64,000 bases of DNA from Stercorarius parasiticus (Eukaryota; Chordata; Aves; Charadriiformes; Stercorariidae), in the NCBI GenBank assembly GCA_013396915.1, contig VWZL01000442.1:62364-126363 (forward strand), written 5' to 3'. Made by a program: the position numbers and the translations under genes. Below the pieces are notes generated by a model that saw only the letters and a program-made list of their open reading frames with translations, ran no database searches and had not been told where the DNA came from. This document shows, piece after piece, positions 12,050 to 22,974 of the stretch. Within the stretch, counting starts at the first letter, position 1. Every line of letters starts with the position of its first letter.

Positions 12050-13800
12050 TGTGTGTATAAAACCATAAGGAATTCCTTACTGGGTGAAACCAATGACCCA
12101 TCCCACAGTCCGTCTCTAATAGTGCCAATAGAAAATACTATTTGTGGAGAACACACGCATGGGGTGGCTGATACACCATTTTCCACACTGTTTGCCCCAA
12201 GAGCGAAAGGATGTCATGTGAATCTTCAGCACTCTTCCACTTTAAGCAAGCCTTTGCAGGAGGATAGATCCTATCCCTTGCTCACCCTTAGACTTGGGAA
12301 GCTCTTTCACAGCCTCGACCGTGAAAGCCTCCCCAGTGGTCTGCATCCAGCATTTCTGGTGGGTGCTATAGTATCTAGCCCATACACATCTAACTCATGC
12401 CATGGAGACGTTCTTACAAGCTTGCACTCCAGTCCATTTTCAGACACAGAGTATCAGGATGTCTTACAGCCAGCAGAGAGTGAGAAGCCCCAGTGAGTCA
12501 GTTAAACTCTGAGCTGATTCCTGTGATCCATCTTCTTCTGGAAAGTGCTTCGTGTCACAGGAGTGTTCACAGAGAGTTTCCTGGGTCTCTCTCTGTGCAC
12601 ACACATCAATTGCATCACATTGCAGATCCTTGGTCCAAGCTTCCCTAAGGAATGGCACTGCTGACTTTCTGCCATCCTGAAAAGGGAGCCCTAGGCCTAC
12701 CTCCACAAGCTTTTAGTCCATAAAAGAACCTTTCCTCAAATCTATAATAACCTTTAATGTGGAAATTTATAAAAAGTATTCTGAAAATACAAAGTAATTG
12801 TATCAACCAGATCCCTTTTATCCATGTGCTGGTTGACATCTTCCTAAATTCTGAAAGAGTAGTAGAGCAGGATTTCCTTTCACAGAGGCCTCCTGACTCT
12901 TTTCCAAAACACTGTGATTTATCTAAATGCTTAGTGACTTTAATACAGCCCCTACCATCTTGCTAGTGACAGAAATCAGACTAAATGATCTGTACTTTGC
13001 ATGATTGCCTTTAGAACCCTTTTTTTGTAGATATGCTAGTCTTCTGGCACTGTGGGGTTTTGCAGGAGTGGGTTTCAGACATCAGCCAGCAGTTCTGCAA
13101 TTTCACATCTGGGTTGCTTCAGAACCCATAGGTCAATCATATCTTCTCTTGGTGCCCTATTGACTGTTAGATCTATTTGGTACAATACTTCCTGCGCATT
13201 TATTTCAGGTTCTTCTAGGTCCTCTGATCTACTTGCTACCAAGAATTTACAAGGGTGGGAATCTCCCCAGCATCTTTTACATGCAGTAAAAACAAATGCA
13301 GTATTTCACTGAACTTCTCCACTATGGTCTTATCATTCACAAGTTCCCCTTTTACACCTCTTTTCATCAAAGAGTCCCACTAATGCCCTAGGTAGCTGAT
13401 TTTGATGTATTTTAATAACTTTTCATTATCAGTTTGAGCATCCTTTGCAAGATGCTCTTCAAATTTTTTTTAGCTCCTTTAATTTCCTGCTTCTATTTGA
13501 CCTGCTATGTATTATGGATTTTTCTGTTCTCCTCATTTGAGAAAGCTTTCCAATTTTTAAATGCCAGGATCTTCTGTATGATAGCCTCTTTAGCTTTTTT
13601 ATTGAGCAATGCAGGGTTTTTATCTGGACAGTTTTGCTTTCCTATTTTTTTGTTTAGTTTTACCTAGTCTTCTAATACAGTATTTTTTAACTCGAGGTTT
13701 CTTATTTTCTGGATTTATCCCTTCAACTTTTGCTTTGTTTTGTTTTTATTCACATTCCCATTTTTGTGTATTTCTCTTTCTTAAAATTGCATATCTGCAT
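12050..13800 (-). mobile_element. Ancient CR1/L3-type LINE remnant (reptilian type)
   Basis: Read on the minus strand, the pieces fall in the order of one LINE. At the low-coordinate end (about 12075-12150) 'actgggtgaaaccaatgacc' followed by 'gtctctaatagtgccaat' is the reverse complement of the 3' end of the reptilian CR1/L3 group. From about 12760 to 13560 come decayed blocks of the RT and the endonuclease-RT linker. These include 'ggatttcctttcacagaggc' (the GFxxGKS region), 'tcagaactcttgg'-like and 'cttctccactatggtcttat' blocks, and 'gagcatcctttgcaagatgc' with 'tcttcaaa'. The middle (about 12300-12750) is too decayed to assign. The plus-strand ORF at 12053-12496 (147 codons) lies antisense to this element and is a chance reading frame. 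Confidence 0.65.
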
Positions 13801-13913
13801 GCTGGATTTGTTTAACTATTCCCACTACAATGGTAAACCTAGTTGAATTGTATCTGGTATTATAGAGTGATTTTCCTAGTAAAACCACTTAGATTAGACC
13901 TAGTGCAATGAAA

Positions 13914-13975
13914 AGGAGAGGAGAGGAGAGGAGAGGAGAGGAGAGGAGANAGGAAAGGAAAGGAAAGGAAAGGGG
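13914..13975. repeat. Purine pentamer array (GGAGA)n/(GGAAA)n with N
   Basis: Tandem GGAGA units (13914-13949) end at an unresolved base (N, 13950). The array then changes to AGGAA/AAGGA units ending in AGGGG. The strand is entirely purine. The N at the motif switch suggests an assembly ambiguity, so the true array length is uncertain. Confidence 0.95.
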
Positions 13976-15210
13976 AGTGTGAGAAAGAGAGAGAAAAATG
14001 TATTGTTTGGGTTTTTTTAAAGAAATTCTGTATTAAAGAAAGATGCCATCAAAGGCAAAATTTCATCAAATATATCATTAAATAAAAAAGTGCTCCTTTG
14101 AGGAAAGAGAGAAAAGGAAAAAAGTCTGAGAGAGAATGATTTTTGTTATATGACACAGCTCAAAAGACATGTTCCCACCTGGCTTGAAAATTCCTATTCT
14201 TTTGGTCTGTTTCAGTATTATAGAGAATTAGGATAAATATGCAATTTTAACAGGTTAAAGTTAGATACAAGGCTATTCCTCACAAAAGCACAACTATGTA
14301 GTTTCTATTACTTTCTTTTGTTTCAATGGAAACTATCGGAAAGAAAATTCTTTAAGTTTTCTTATAATAATTTTCTGAAAAAAACCCAAACAAGCAAACA
14401 AAAAACAAAAAAGGCTTACAATAATAAAGACTTGCTTAATCTGCTTAAAAAACCTGTTTTCGTAAGGGAGGGGAATCCCATGATCTCGCTTGCAAGGGTG
14501 AGTTATTGCAAAGCTTAGGAGAGGTGATATAACCTCAGTCTAAACGAAAGGAAAGGGCCACAGAGCTGCATGTCTGTAGCTTCCTCAGATAAAAAAGGGG
14601 GCATGGACTGGACAAGGAAGTGTGGATTAGCCTGAAGTGAAGCAACACACGAGATTAAAGTTTTGTCCCATTTTACCACTGAACTTCACATCTAACTTGC
14701 TCAGAGAAGAATTCCCACTGGTGTCAGCTTGACCAGCCAAACTGGTGTTGTCCTGGGTGTTTCCAAAGAGCAATGGAGGCTTTCAGGTGACTCCCAGAAA
14801 CTGCCTGTGTAATCCAGCCATTCTGAGTGGTTTATTATCTATCACAGTGAAAAATAATACAGCATGACTTAAGGGAAATTTCACCTGACTCCTACTGTTT
14901 GAGTTTGCCAAAAAGTATCAGCACACAGATGGTGAGTTATGGTGTTACTGTATCTCAAATGAAATAACTTCCCAAAATATGCTAACTCAAAAACTGCAAT
15001 AGTGTGAGATTACTGGGACCTGCGACGTGAGCTCACTGTGCCATCATATGATAGGATAGGAGCCAGTTCTGGAAAAGAAGCCAAACGGCTCCTCTAATGT
15101 GGCATAGTACACAATTCCTGAAAGGCAATGGATATTAGTTTAGCAGCACTTAACTGCTGCTCCTCAAGAGCTTCCAGAGTGCTCAGTTTAAACTTTGTGA
15201 GACTGAACTC
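13976..15210. other. AT-rich unique DNA, nothing recognised
   Basis: Purine-rich just after the pentamer array, then ordinary AT-rich DNA. The only ORF of note (14318-14518) is lysine-rich because of A-rich sequence and is not credible. Confidence 0.45.
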
Positions 15211-15214
15211 ACGT

Positions 15215-15345
15215 CCATCTACATCCTCCAAACAGATTTAACTTATGTGACTTTGCTAATGCTGTAGAAGCTGGAGGCAGAGCAAGGAATTGAATCCTGA
15301 TTACCAAAAGCAGCAGGCATGTTAATGCTGGATCATCAGTCCACC
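15215..15345 (-). repeat. MIR-like SINE remnant
   Basis: On the plus strand 'acttatgtgactttgctaat', 'ggaggcagagcaaggaattg' followed by 'aatcctgatt', and 'gttaatgctggatcat' recall the reverse complement of a MIR-type SINE (gtgacttgcccaaggtc ... gaggcagagc ... attgaacccaga ... tgctctatccac). It is diverged and was recognised by motif order only. Confidence 0.5.
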
Positions 15346-17235
15346 CACTATTGATATTCATTAATGCCACAACTGCTCACACTGCAATGTGTTTTGCAAT
15401 ACTGATAGGTCCCTTGGTAAAATGGAAATCATGCAGGTGCTCATCAGTGTGAGAACAAGTGGTAGAAGCATGCTTTTAAAATATGATCGAATGTTGTGAT
15501 TTGGAAATGGGAGACTTACTGTTTCTGACTTCAGCTCAGGATAAAGCCAAGCTGATAGCTAAGGATGTCCAGCATGGATGGATTTTTTTCTTGTGTTTTG
15601 TCATCTCGTTTATGTGTTTCTTTTGCTACCATTGCTGTTGCTTAACTCCTTGGCAAATTTGCATCCAATGACAATTTCCATTATAGAAGAAAACATATCT
15701 TGTCCCTCATCTCCTTTCCTCCAGTCTGACAATATCAGTACCAAATCCCTAATAGAATGTTAATAGTTTGGATGCTTTATAGAAGTGTGTGAATTGAAAA
15801 TATTCTCACATATCCTGTTGCCTAAAGCTTTTAGTGTTCTATTCACCCATGTTTCTAAAGTTTCTCCTTATGTTTTACATGTACCAAGGCATCATTTATT
15901 CAGATTTATGTCACTTACCTTCCCTCAATACAAATACATTGTTCTATTTTCTTTGGACTTTACATTAGTTTAGAAGGTTAGCAACTTGTATCTATCAGAA
16001 ATGTATTTTAATAGAAAGGAGTTCGTCTTTCAGGAGAAACACTAGTTTGGTAATCAGAATCAGAATTCTTCTGCATATCATTACAGCAGACTTGGCATGT
16101 GTAGTAAGCACAGACGTGTCTTTACAATGTTTTTATACAGCCTTCAGAGATCATTCCAGATGGGAGAGACTAGTTAGGAACTTCTGCAGAGTTCCCAAAG
16201 CTCATTCTCTCTTTGACTCAGTTTCAGACCTAGAAGCATGTCAGTAATGTAGGTGGTGATGCTGTTATCCTTTATCAAGAAGAGAACTCAGTCCATTAAT
16301 TTAGCACTTCAAATATCTGACTGGCTTTCATATAGTACCAATCTGGTCCAAATGCTGAACAGTGACAGACTGTACATCATATTATTAATCATCTCCTGAG
16401 GTAGCTCAGGAAAAACTTAATGTGCAGTTAAAACGAAAAATATATTTTCAAGTATCAACAGGACTGTCATTCTTATTTTCGTAATGTTACTATTGTTCAA
16501 ACATAAATCAAAATCAGAAACACGGAAAAAAAAGGGGGGGAACATTCATTTTGGCAAAGTTTCACCCAGTTATTACTTTTGTGTTTAGTTTCTTTGCTTT
16601 TAATGACTAATAGTACAAAGTCTTAAGTAAACAGAAAAAAAAAAAAGATGCCTGCTAAGACCACAACAAGCAATGCCCAGTACAGTCTTTAGGGAAAATT
16701 TCTATCTTTCATGGCCTCTCTTCAAGATAGAATCGATTTTTCTTTTTTCTGCCTCTCTGACAATCAGCCGGTTTTGCACAACTCCCTTCGGTAATACCAA
16801 GCTATTTGGTATTGAGGTTTCCCTCAGTCAGCAGTTCTGACTTACTAATCAAGTCAGCTTTCTTGTTTTTGGTATCTTTAGCTCCTGTGTTTCAATTACT
16901 CCCTCATCATTTTACTTCCTGTCTATTCCTCTGCCATGCATTTGATAAAGTAAAGAGTCTTGTGGGACTAGAAAGCCACTGAATCATCTTGCACTGTAAC
17001 AGTGGATCTGGATACCTGCCACCAGGGCAAAATGTTACTAGATTTAAATTGAGAGAGCTATATTTAAGAGAGAGAATACTTTTAATTAAGAGACTGTACT
17101 TAAACTAAAAGTCTTTATATATGTTTACAACTTCCTGGCATTGCTGCTGAAAGAGAGACATTTGTGAACCTGAAGAGATACAATAAATCTATTCTTTTTT
17201 TTTTTCCCCCTTTTTTCTTCACATGTGTGTGACAG

Positions 17236-17287
17236 AGAAAACTGCTGCCCTAGTTGGAGCAGAGGAAGAAGCGTCTGAAATAGATTG
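17236..17287 (+). other. Exon-like segment after polypyrimidine tract (unverified)
   Basis: A long T/C tract (17191-17220) leads to an acceptor AG at 17234-17235. A GTTAGT donor-like hexamer begins at 17288. The frame starting at 17238 stays open across the segment and reads an Ala/Glu-rich peptide ending near an EID-W motif. The other two frames contain stops. No gene is identified, and this may be an old repeat with chance splice-like sites. Confidence 0.12.
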
Positions 17288-18415
17288 GTTAGTACAATGG
17301 GTAGAGCATTAGGAAGGTTCAGCGTATTTTATGAATTCAATGTAGTAATTGCCTCTCCGTTCTGTTGAGAGGACAAACACACTGAATACAACCAGGTTGT
17401 ATAGTAATAGGGATCAAAAAAGCAAAATGATCATAAATCACGCCTCAAAGTAACTGTCTCTCAGTCAGTATTCAAGGTACGTTACCATTCCCCTTAAGTA
17501 AGTTTAAGTAAAAACTGGCAATCGAACGTTTAAAAAAAAGATGAAATACAGAGAGCGCCAGCGAAACCACTTTGAGTTTGTTAGCAACCAGACTCTTCTC
17601 CCTTGAAATAGTTTGGGAAAGTAAAATGTCACTACAGTATATGCTTTGTTTCAGATTTTTGACTGTTGATTTTGAAAAAAGAGATCCAGAAGGACTGGGA
17701 AAGAAAGAACTACAGCAAGGAGCTGAATTTTAGATTCTAAATAAATCATATGAAGAGGAAATACTCTATTTTCTGACATTTTCTTTAAATAAGTCCCACA
17801 GAACAAGGATTGACAGCAATAGTGAAGTAGTTGTGAAGATTTTTTCACATCTTTTGAATTGCTGGACAATTTCCAAAACTGGCTCATGTTACAGAAAACA
17901 TGAAATACTTGGCTTTTCTTCTGAACTTGTGCACAGTTTTCACCTGTTCAACAGCTGGTACATTTTCTGTTGTCCCAGATCTCCAAAGTTTCAGCATATT
18001 GTACCACCAAAGGTTGTGTTGCCTTGCAAATTCAAAATGTTAGTAAATGTCTGTTTGAGCTCCTTTCTTTCATGATAGATGGGTTTTGACAGTACCATCA
18101 ACTGCCTTCAGAACTGGCCAGATATTGTCTGGTACCTTCTTGTCAGAGCCTCTTTCCTACTAATTGATACTATTTTTATATCTCTTACCTTCTGTTTCAT
18201 GATTTCTTCTCAGTTCCAAATCAATTGATTTTTAGTACTTCACATCCTTCTGTTTTCAGGCTCTTTTTCATATCTAGCTTTGCTATGGGCCAGGTCAAAA
18301 TATTTAGTACTTGGTAGACTTACAATACTCAAGTATTAAAAAACCATGCATTCTTATGTCTTGAGATCAGGTTAAAAATCATGTACAATAAGTGCAATGC
18401 ATTCTCTTTTCTTCA

Positions 18416-18430
18416 GTGCCCTCTGGTTTC
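18416..18430 (-). promoter_or_regulatory. CTCF-like motif
   Basis: Read on the minus strand, ACCAGAGGGCACTG matches the 3' two thirds of the CTCF consensus well, with two mismatches at the 5' end. It is motif evidence only. Confidence 0.22.
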
Positions 18431-19052
18431 TCAGTTTTTAAAGATTCTTTTGTAAATTTACAGTTTTAGTAAAAATCGGTTGCTACTCAAACTTGAAAAG
18501 CTGACATTATCATGCGGTTAAATATACCTCTAAAGGAGGCCCAATATCAAGAAAATGCACAATCAATTTGTAATGCCTGCTGCAAATCTAATTTCTGGTT
18601 TTGTTTGATAATATTCCTATGTGCCCACCTCTGTGTGGGCAAATAACAGCTGAGTATATGTGCAGTTGTACAGGTGAAGCTCTTCATGATAACACATTTG
18701 TTCTTATGCTAGAAAGGACAGCAATTTGCTTTAAACTGAAAGACTAGGACTGCCAATAATATTTGCTCAAATATATACCAAACACTAAACAAATGTTTAT
18801 ACACTTAAAAGTTTGTATCTAGGTTAGGAAATTCACATGCAATTAAGTCTTCCATCCTTACAATCTGTCCCACAAATGTTCAAATCATCAAAAGTTTCTT
18901 CCTCATCCACCCAATTAAGAAAGCAATTAATCCTCATGTTTGATCCTAGAATATTGCCAGAACTTGGCCATTAGTCCCCTCCAAGAATTACCTTTTAAGC
19001 AGAAGTATCTTTAAGCAGATCTGCATGTTGCTGTTGCACTTCTTCCCCTGTG

Positions 19053-19183
19053 TCAAGTGACCTTATTCAAATTGCAGTTTTGTTTTGCACTTTTACTGAA
19101 GAGAAACCAGTGAGCATTTTAAGAAGCTGTTTTTAAAAAATGCTAGAAAGAGGTAATGGTTACAGCTTTGAAACTGGTGCTTT
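19053..19183 (+). repeat. Unclassified repeat pair, copy A
   Basis: About 131 bp that recur in direct orientation at 20328-20458, with roughly four of five bases identical and only small indels. The best-conserved block is a shared 21-base run (19149-19169 here). The similarity stops abruptly on both sides. I do not recognise the family. It could be a fragment of an uncatalogued dispersed repeat or the product of a local segmental duplication. Confidence 0.75.
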
Positions 19184-19387
19184 AGTGTCTCTATCCTTAT
19201 CCCAACCTCCCTTACTCCATTTATTTTGAAAGCAATGTTTGCATCCCATTTGCGTGACAGAAACAATCATGAATTCCTAGCCTTAAATTGCATGTGTACA
19301 TTCCACTGTGGTGTCCATAAATTTCTTATTTCTCAGTATTTGGCTGATGAGAAAATATGCAAGCCTCACACAGGAACCCAAATTAAG

Positions 19388-19571
19388 AGAACAGGCTTCC
19401 TAGAGGGGTGGTCAGTGCCCCAAGTCTGTCAGTGTTTTAGAGGCATTTGGACAATGCCCTTAACAACATGCTTTAACTTGGTCAGCCCTGAATTGGTCAG
19501 GAAGTTGGACTAGAACGTCATTGTAGATCCTTTCCAATTGAAATAGTCTAATCTAGTCTAATCTAGTATAA
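19388..19571 (+). mobile_element. CR1-family 3' end with TCTAA-type tail
   Basis: The segment 'cttggtcagccctgaattgg', then 'tcaggaagttggactagaac', then 'gatcctttccaattgaaata' is the 3' end of a CR1-related LINE subfamily. It ends in short repeats (GTCTAATCTA units, about 19546-19569) instead of the ATTCTGTG octamers. Only the 3' portion is present. The ORF at 19226-19513 crosses the 5' boundary and is not a gene. Confidence 0.7.
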
Positions 19572-20327
19572 GAGTGTGAGCCTCTTCCAGAGGCAAAAAT
19601 GGCTCTGGTTTCTGTGTTCCCTGCAGGATTCAGCACCTGCCTTTTCCTCCCGTTTTCATAAATCTCCTCCAAGCTTCCTCATCTGTACTGAAAGTATCCA
19701 CTGTGCATTCAGCCCCTTCAGGATACTGACTGCTGCTTTTTTAATGTATGGAGATAAAGTCTTGCTATATTCAGACATAGCTTTGTTGATGTGACAGATT
19801 TCAGGTTCTACAACACACAGACTCCTTCTGGTACTCCTTCACCTCACTGTTTTTCTCTTTCCAAACCTCCCTTGAAAATCAATTTTTGATATCATGTTTA
19901 CTTCTTTTTTTTTTCCCCTTCCTTTCTTTAACTATAATTTAATGTAATTATAACAGAACTTTTTTGTGACCCTATTCTCTCCTGGTGTAAATTGAGACAA
20001 TGTCATTGATCTGACAAAAATGCCAGCAACGTGAAAAACCAAACACTTTAGTCTTTACTTCCAAATATCAGTTCTGGGTAGTTTTTGTTTGAAAGGCAGT
20101 CTGCACAAATGAGGATTGTGAAGCAGGTAAAATACATGACAATAGCTATATTTCAAACCACTGCAGTTCACTAGACAATACTACAATCTCTTTAGAGACA
20201 TGAATTTCTTGCTCAGAGTAGCTTAGCTGTGTTATGTGTTTGATTTTACTGAATAGTGTTATATTCCTATATATACAATCCTGGTACAGATGTTCAACTG
20301 GGGTAAATCAGCAAAATATTATTCACT
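19572..20327. other. Unique DNA between repeats
   Basis: No repeat or coding region was recognised. A T/C-rich tract lies near 19905-19930. Confidence 0.4.
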
Positions 20328-20458
20328 TCAAGTGAGCTCATTCAAATCTCAGGTTTGTTTTGCATTTTTTACCAAAGAGAAAACCATGAGTATTTTAAGA
20401 ACCTGTTTATGAAGATTCTATAAAGAGGTAATGGTTACAGCTGTGAAGCTGGTGCTTT
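20328..20458 (+). repeat. Unclassified repeat pair, copy B
   Basis: Partner of 19053-19183 in the same orientation, about 1.27 kb downstream. The CR1 3' end at 19388-19571 and about 750 bp of unique DNA lie between them. If the pair arose by local duplication, that CR1 either lay in the spacer already or arrived later. Confidence 0.75.
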
Positions 20459-21152
20459 TTAGACAGACAGAGCATGTAATTTTTAGAACTTGATGCTTTC
20501 ATTTGTAATTTCCAAGGCACTATACATTTTTCTCCCTCTGTACTGTACACTTCTAAGGGCAGGCTTCACAGAAATCTTTAGGCAGGAGAACACACACAAA
20601 ACAGTCACTGCCACTGCACTCAAATCAGCTGCAAGCAGAATCCAAGCACCCTGGGAAGGAAAGCAATAGTCCCTGCAGCCTGCTTCCCCTCCTGCCTGCT
20701 AGTCAGCCCTCTGTCTGCTTTGTACCAGCCTTTGATCAACTGGAGGACTGTCATGTGTCATAGAATCATAGAATCATGGAATCATAGAACGTGTTGGGTT
20801 GGAAGGGACCTTTAAAGGTCATCTAGTCCCACCCCCCTGCAGTAAGCAGGGACATCTTCAACTAGATCAGATTGCTCAGAGCCTCATCAAGCCTGGCCTT
20901 GAATGTCTCCAGGGATGGGGCCTCCACCACCGCTCTGGGCAACCTGTTCCAGTGTCTCACCACCCTCATTGTAAACTACTTCTTCCTAATGTCTAATCTA
21001 AACCTACCCTGCTCTAGTTTAAAACCATTGCCCCTCGTCCTGTCACTATATGCCCTTGCCAACAGTCCCTCCCCAGCTTTCTTATAGGCCCCCTTCAGGT
21101 ACTGGAAGGCCGCTGTAAGGTCTCCCCGGAGCCTTCTCTTCTCCAGGCTGAA

Positions 21153-21689
21153 CTACCCCAACTCTCTCAGCCTGTCTTCATAGGAGAGGTGCTCCAGCCC
21201 TCGGATCATCCTCACGGCCCTCCTCTGGACCCACTCCAACAGGTCCATGTCCTTCTTGTGCTGAGGGCTCCAGAGCTGGATGGAGTACTTCAGGTGGGGT
21301 CTCACGAGAGCAGAGTAGAGGGGGAGAATCACCTCTCTGGATCTGCTAGCCACGGTTCTTTTGATGTAGCCCAGGATGCGATTGGCCTTCTGGGCTGCAA
21401 GCGCACGTTTTTGGCTCATGTCCATCTTTTCATCCATGAGTACCCCCAAGTCCTTTTCTGCAGGGCTGCTCTCTATCACATCATCCCCCAGCCTGTATTG
21501 ATAACGAGGGTTGTCCTGGCCCAAGTGCAGGACCTTGCACTTGGCCTTGTTGAACTTCATGGGGTTTGCATGGGCCCACCTCTCTAGCTTGTCCAGGTCC
21601 CTCTGGATGACATCCCATCCCTCTGGCCTGTCAGCTGCACCGCTCAGCTTGGTGTCCTGCAAACTTGCTGAGGGTGCACTTGATCCCAC
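21153..21689 (-). pseudogene. CR1 RT C-terminal remnant (178 codons)
   Basis: Open reading frame inside the 2.3-kb CR1. It covers the region just after the RT catalytic motif C and the thumb-like C-terminal part. Recognisable CR1 blocks are the KCKVLHLG segment, [15 protein letters not shown], the [12 protein letters not shown] segment and [20 protein letters not shown]. The first residues (before QDTKLSG) are out of frame with the RT. The cause is a two-base loss where the FADD-type aspartate motif should be. The frame ends in a TAG where the family normally has a leucine codon, and the sequence continues beyond it as CR1. This is non-functional LINE coding sequence, not a host gene. Confidence 0.93.
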
Positions 21690-21999
21690 TGTCTATATCA
21701 TTGATGAAGATATTAAACAGCACTGGTCCCAGTAAGGATCCCTGAGTGACATCACGTGTCACCCCTCTCCATCTGGACATCAGACCATTGCCCACTACCT
21801 TCTGGATGCGGCCATCCAGCCAGTTCTTTATCTACAAAACAGTCCACCCATCAAATCCATATCTCTCCAACTTAGAGAGAGGGATGTTGTGGGGGACCGT
21901 GTCAAAGGCCTTGCAGAAGTCCAGATAGATGATATCCATAGCTCTTCCCTTGTCCACTGATGTAGTCACTCCATCGTAGAAAGCCACTAGGTTGTTCAG

Positions 22000-22221
22000 T
22001 CAGGACTTGTCCTTAGTAAAGCCATGCTGGCTGTCTTGAATCACCTCCCTATCCTCCATGTGCCTTATCATAGCTTCTAGGAGGATCTGTTCCACGATCT
22101 TCCCAGGCAAAGAGGTGAGACTGACAGGGTGGTAGTTCCCAGGGTCCTCCTTTCTAACCTTTTTAAAAATAGGTGCGATGTTTCCCTTTTTCCAGTCACC
22201 AGGGACTTCACCTGACTGCAC
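22000..22221 (-). pseudogene. CR1 RT N-terminal remnant
   Basis: A 73-codon frame carrying early RT blocks: [14 protein letters not shown], then [21 protein letters not shown], then QHGFTKDKS. It ends at a TGA that directly follows KDKS, where CR1 relatives have a cysteine codon, which implies a point mutation. Beyond that stop the same frame continues into motif A. This frame overlaps the 172-codon frame at 22077-22595 because of an upstream frameshift. Confidence 0.92.
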
Positions 22222-22595
22222 AACTTTTCAAATATCATGGAGAGTGGCTTGACAACTACATCAGCCAATTCCCTCAGGACTCTGGGGTACATCTCATCAG
22301 GTTCCATGGACTTTTTTATGTTCAGGTTCCTCAGGTGGTCACGAACCTTGTCTTCACTTACAGTGGGAAGGACTTTGTCCTCTAGGTGCCTGTCTTGTTG
22401 TCCTTCAACCCGGGAGGCATGAGGAGAGAGGCTGGCACTGAAGACTGAGGCAAAAAAGTTGTTGAGAAACTCAGCCTTCTCCTCGTCTGTTGCTACCAGT
22501 TTGCCATTCTCAGTCATCAGGGGGGAGTACACTTTCTTTAACCTTCCTTTTCTGGTTGACATACCTGTAGAAGCCCATCTTGTTATTCTTAGCAT
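22077..22595 (-). pseudogene. CR1 linker/early RT remnant, frameshifted
   Basis: The middle of this 172-codon frame is CR1 sequence: LKKVYSPLMTENGKLV, then FLNNFFASVF, then EPDEMYPRVLRELADVV. The last part, after the FEKLCSQ segment, is out of frame with the RT because of an apparent one-base loss. The correct continuation is the neighbouring frame at 22000-22221. Confidence 0.9.
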
Positions 22596-22974
22596 CCCTT
22601 GCCAAGTTCAGCTCAAGCTGCACCTTGGCTTTCCTGACCTCATCGCTACATAACTGGGCTGCGTCCCTATACTTTTCCCAGGATACCTGATCCTGCTTGA
22701 ACTGCCGGTGCAGTTCCTTCTTGCCTTTTAATTTGACCAGCAGGTCCCAGTTCAGCCATGCTAGTCTCTTCCCTTTCTTGCTTGATTTCTTACACCTGGC
22801 GATCGAGAGCTCTTGTGCTTTATGGAAAGTGTCCTTAAAGATCTGCCAGCTCTGTTCTACCCCCTTGTCCCTGAAGACCGTTTCCCTGGGCATCCTATTG
22901 ACTAATTCCTTGAAGAGCTGGAGGTTTGCTTTCCTGAAATTCAGGGTCCTGACTATGCTCCTCATCTGGCACAT
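22510..22974 (-). pseudogene. CR1 endonuclease-RT linker remnant
   Basis: A 154-codon frame matching the CR1 region between endonuclease and RT. Recognisable pieces are NFRKANLQLFKELVNRMP, RLAWLNWDLLVKLKGKKEL and NKMGFYRYVNQKRKVKE. A frameshift near 22525-22545 moves the coding sequence into the next frame. The endonuclease domain that should lie further upstream (above about 23065) is absent. Confidence 0.9.

Larger units (their letters stand above)
15346..19045. other. AT-rich unique DNA, mostly unclassified
   Basis: It contains a T/C tract (17191-17220), a possible exon-like segment just after it (17236-17287) and a hint of a MIR-like piece near 17280-17330. An 8-bp stem lies at 16793-16813. 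About 18050-18300 is pyrimidine-rich without a recognised family. All ORFs are 80 codons or shorter and show no domain. Confidence 0.4.

Noticed and set aside
12053..12496. 147-codon plus-strand ORF, the longest after the CR1 RT frames
   Set aside because: It lies antisense across the 3' part of an ancient CR1/L3 remnant, has no domain, and its open frame probably reflects the composition of the LINE's opposite strand.
13914..13975. Regular repeat spacing considered as a CRISPR-like or satellite array
   Set aside because: The units are 5 bp with no spacers, so it is a microsatellite. CRISPR arrays are not expected in vertebrate DNA.
20757..20790. Tandem octamers considered as a regulatory repeat
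   Set aside because: They are the normal 3' tail of the adjacent minus-strand CR1.
21189..21587. 132-codon plus-strand ORF
   Set aside because: It is the antisense shadow of the CR1 RT C-terminal frame at 21153-21689.
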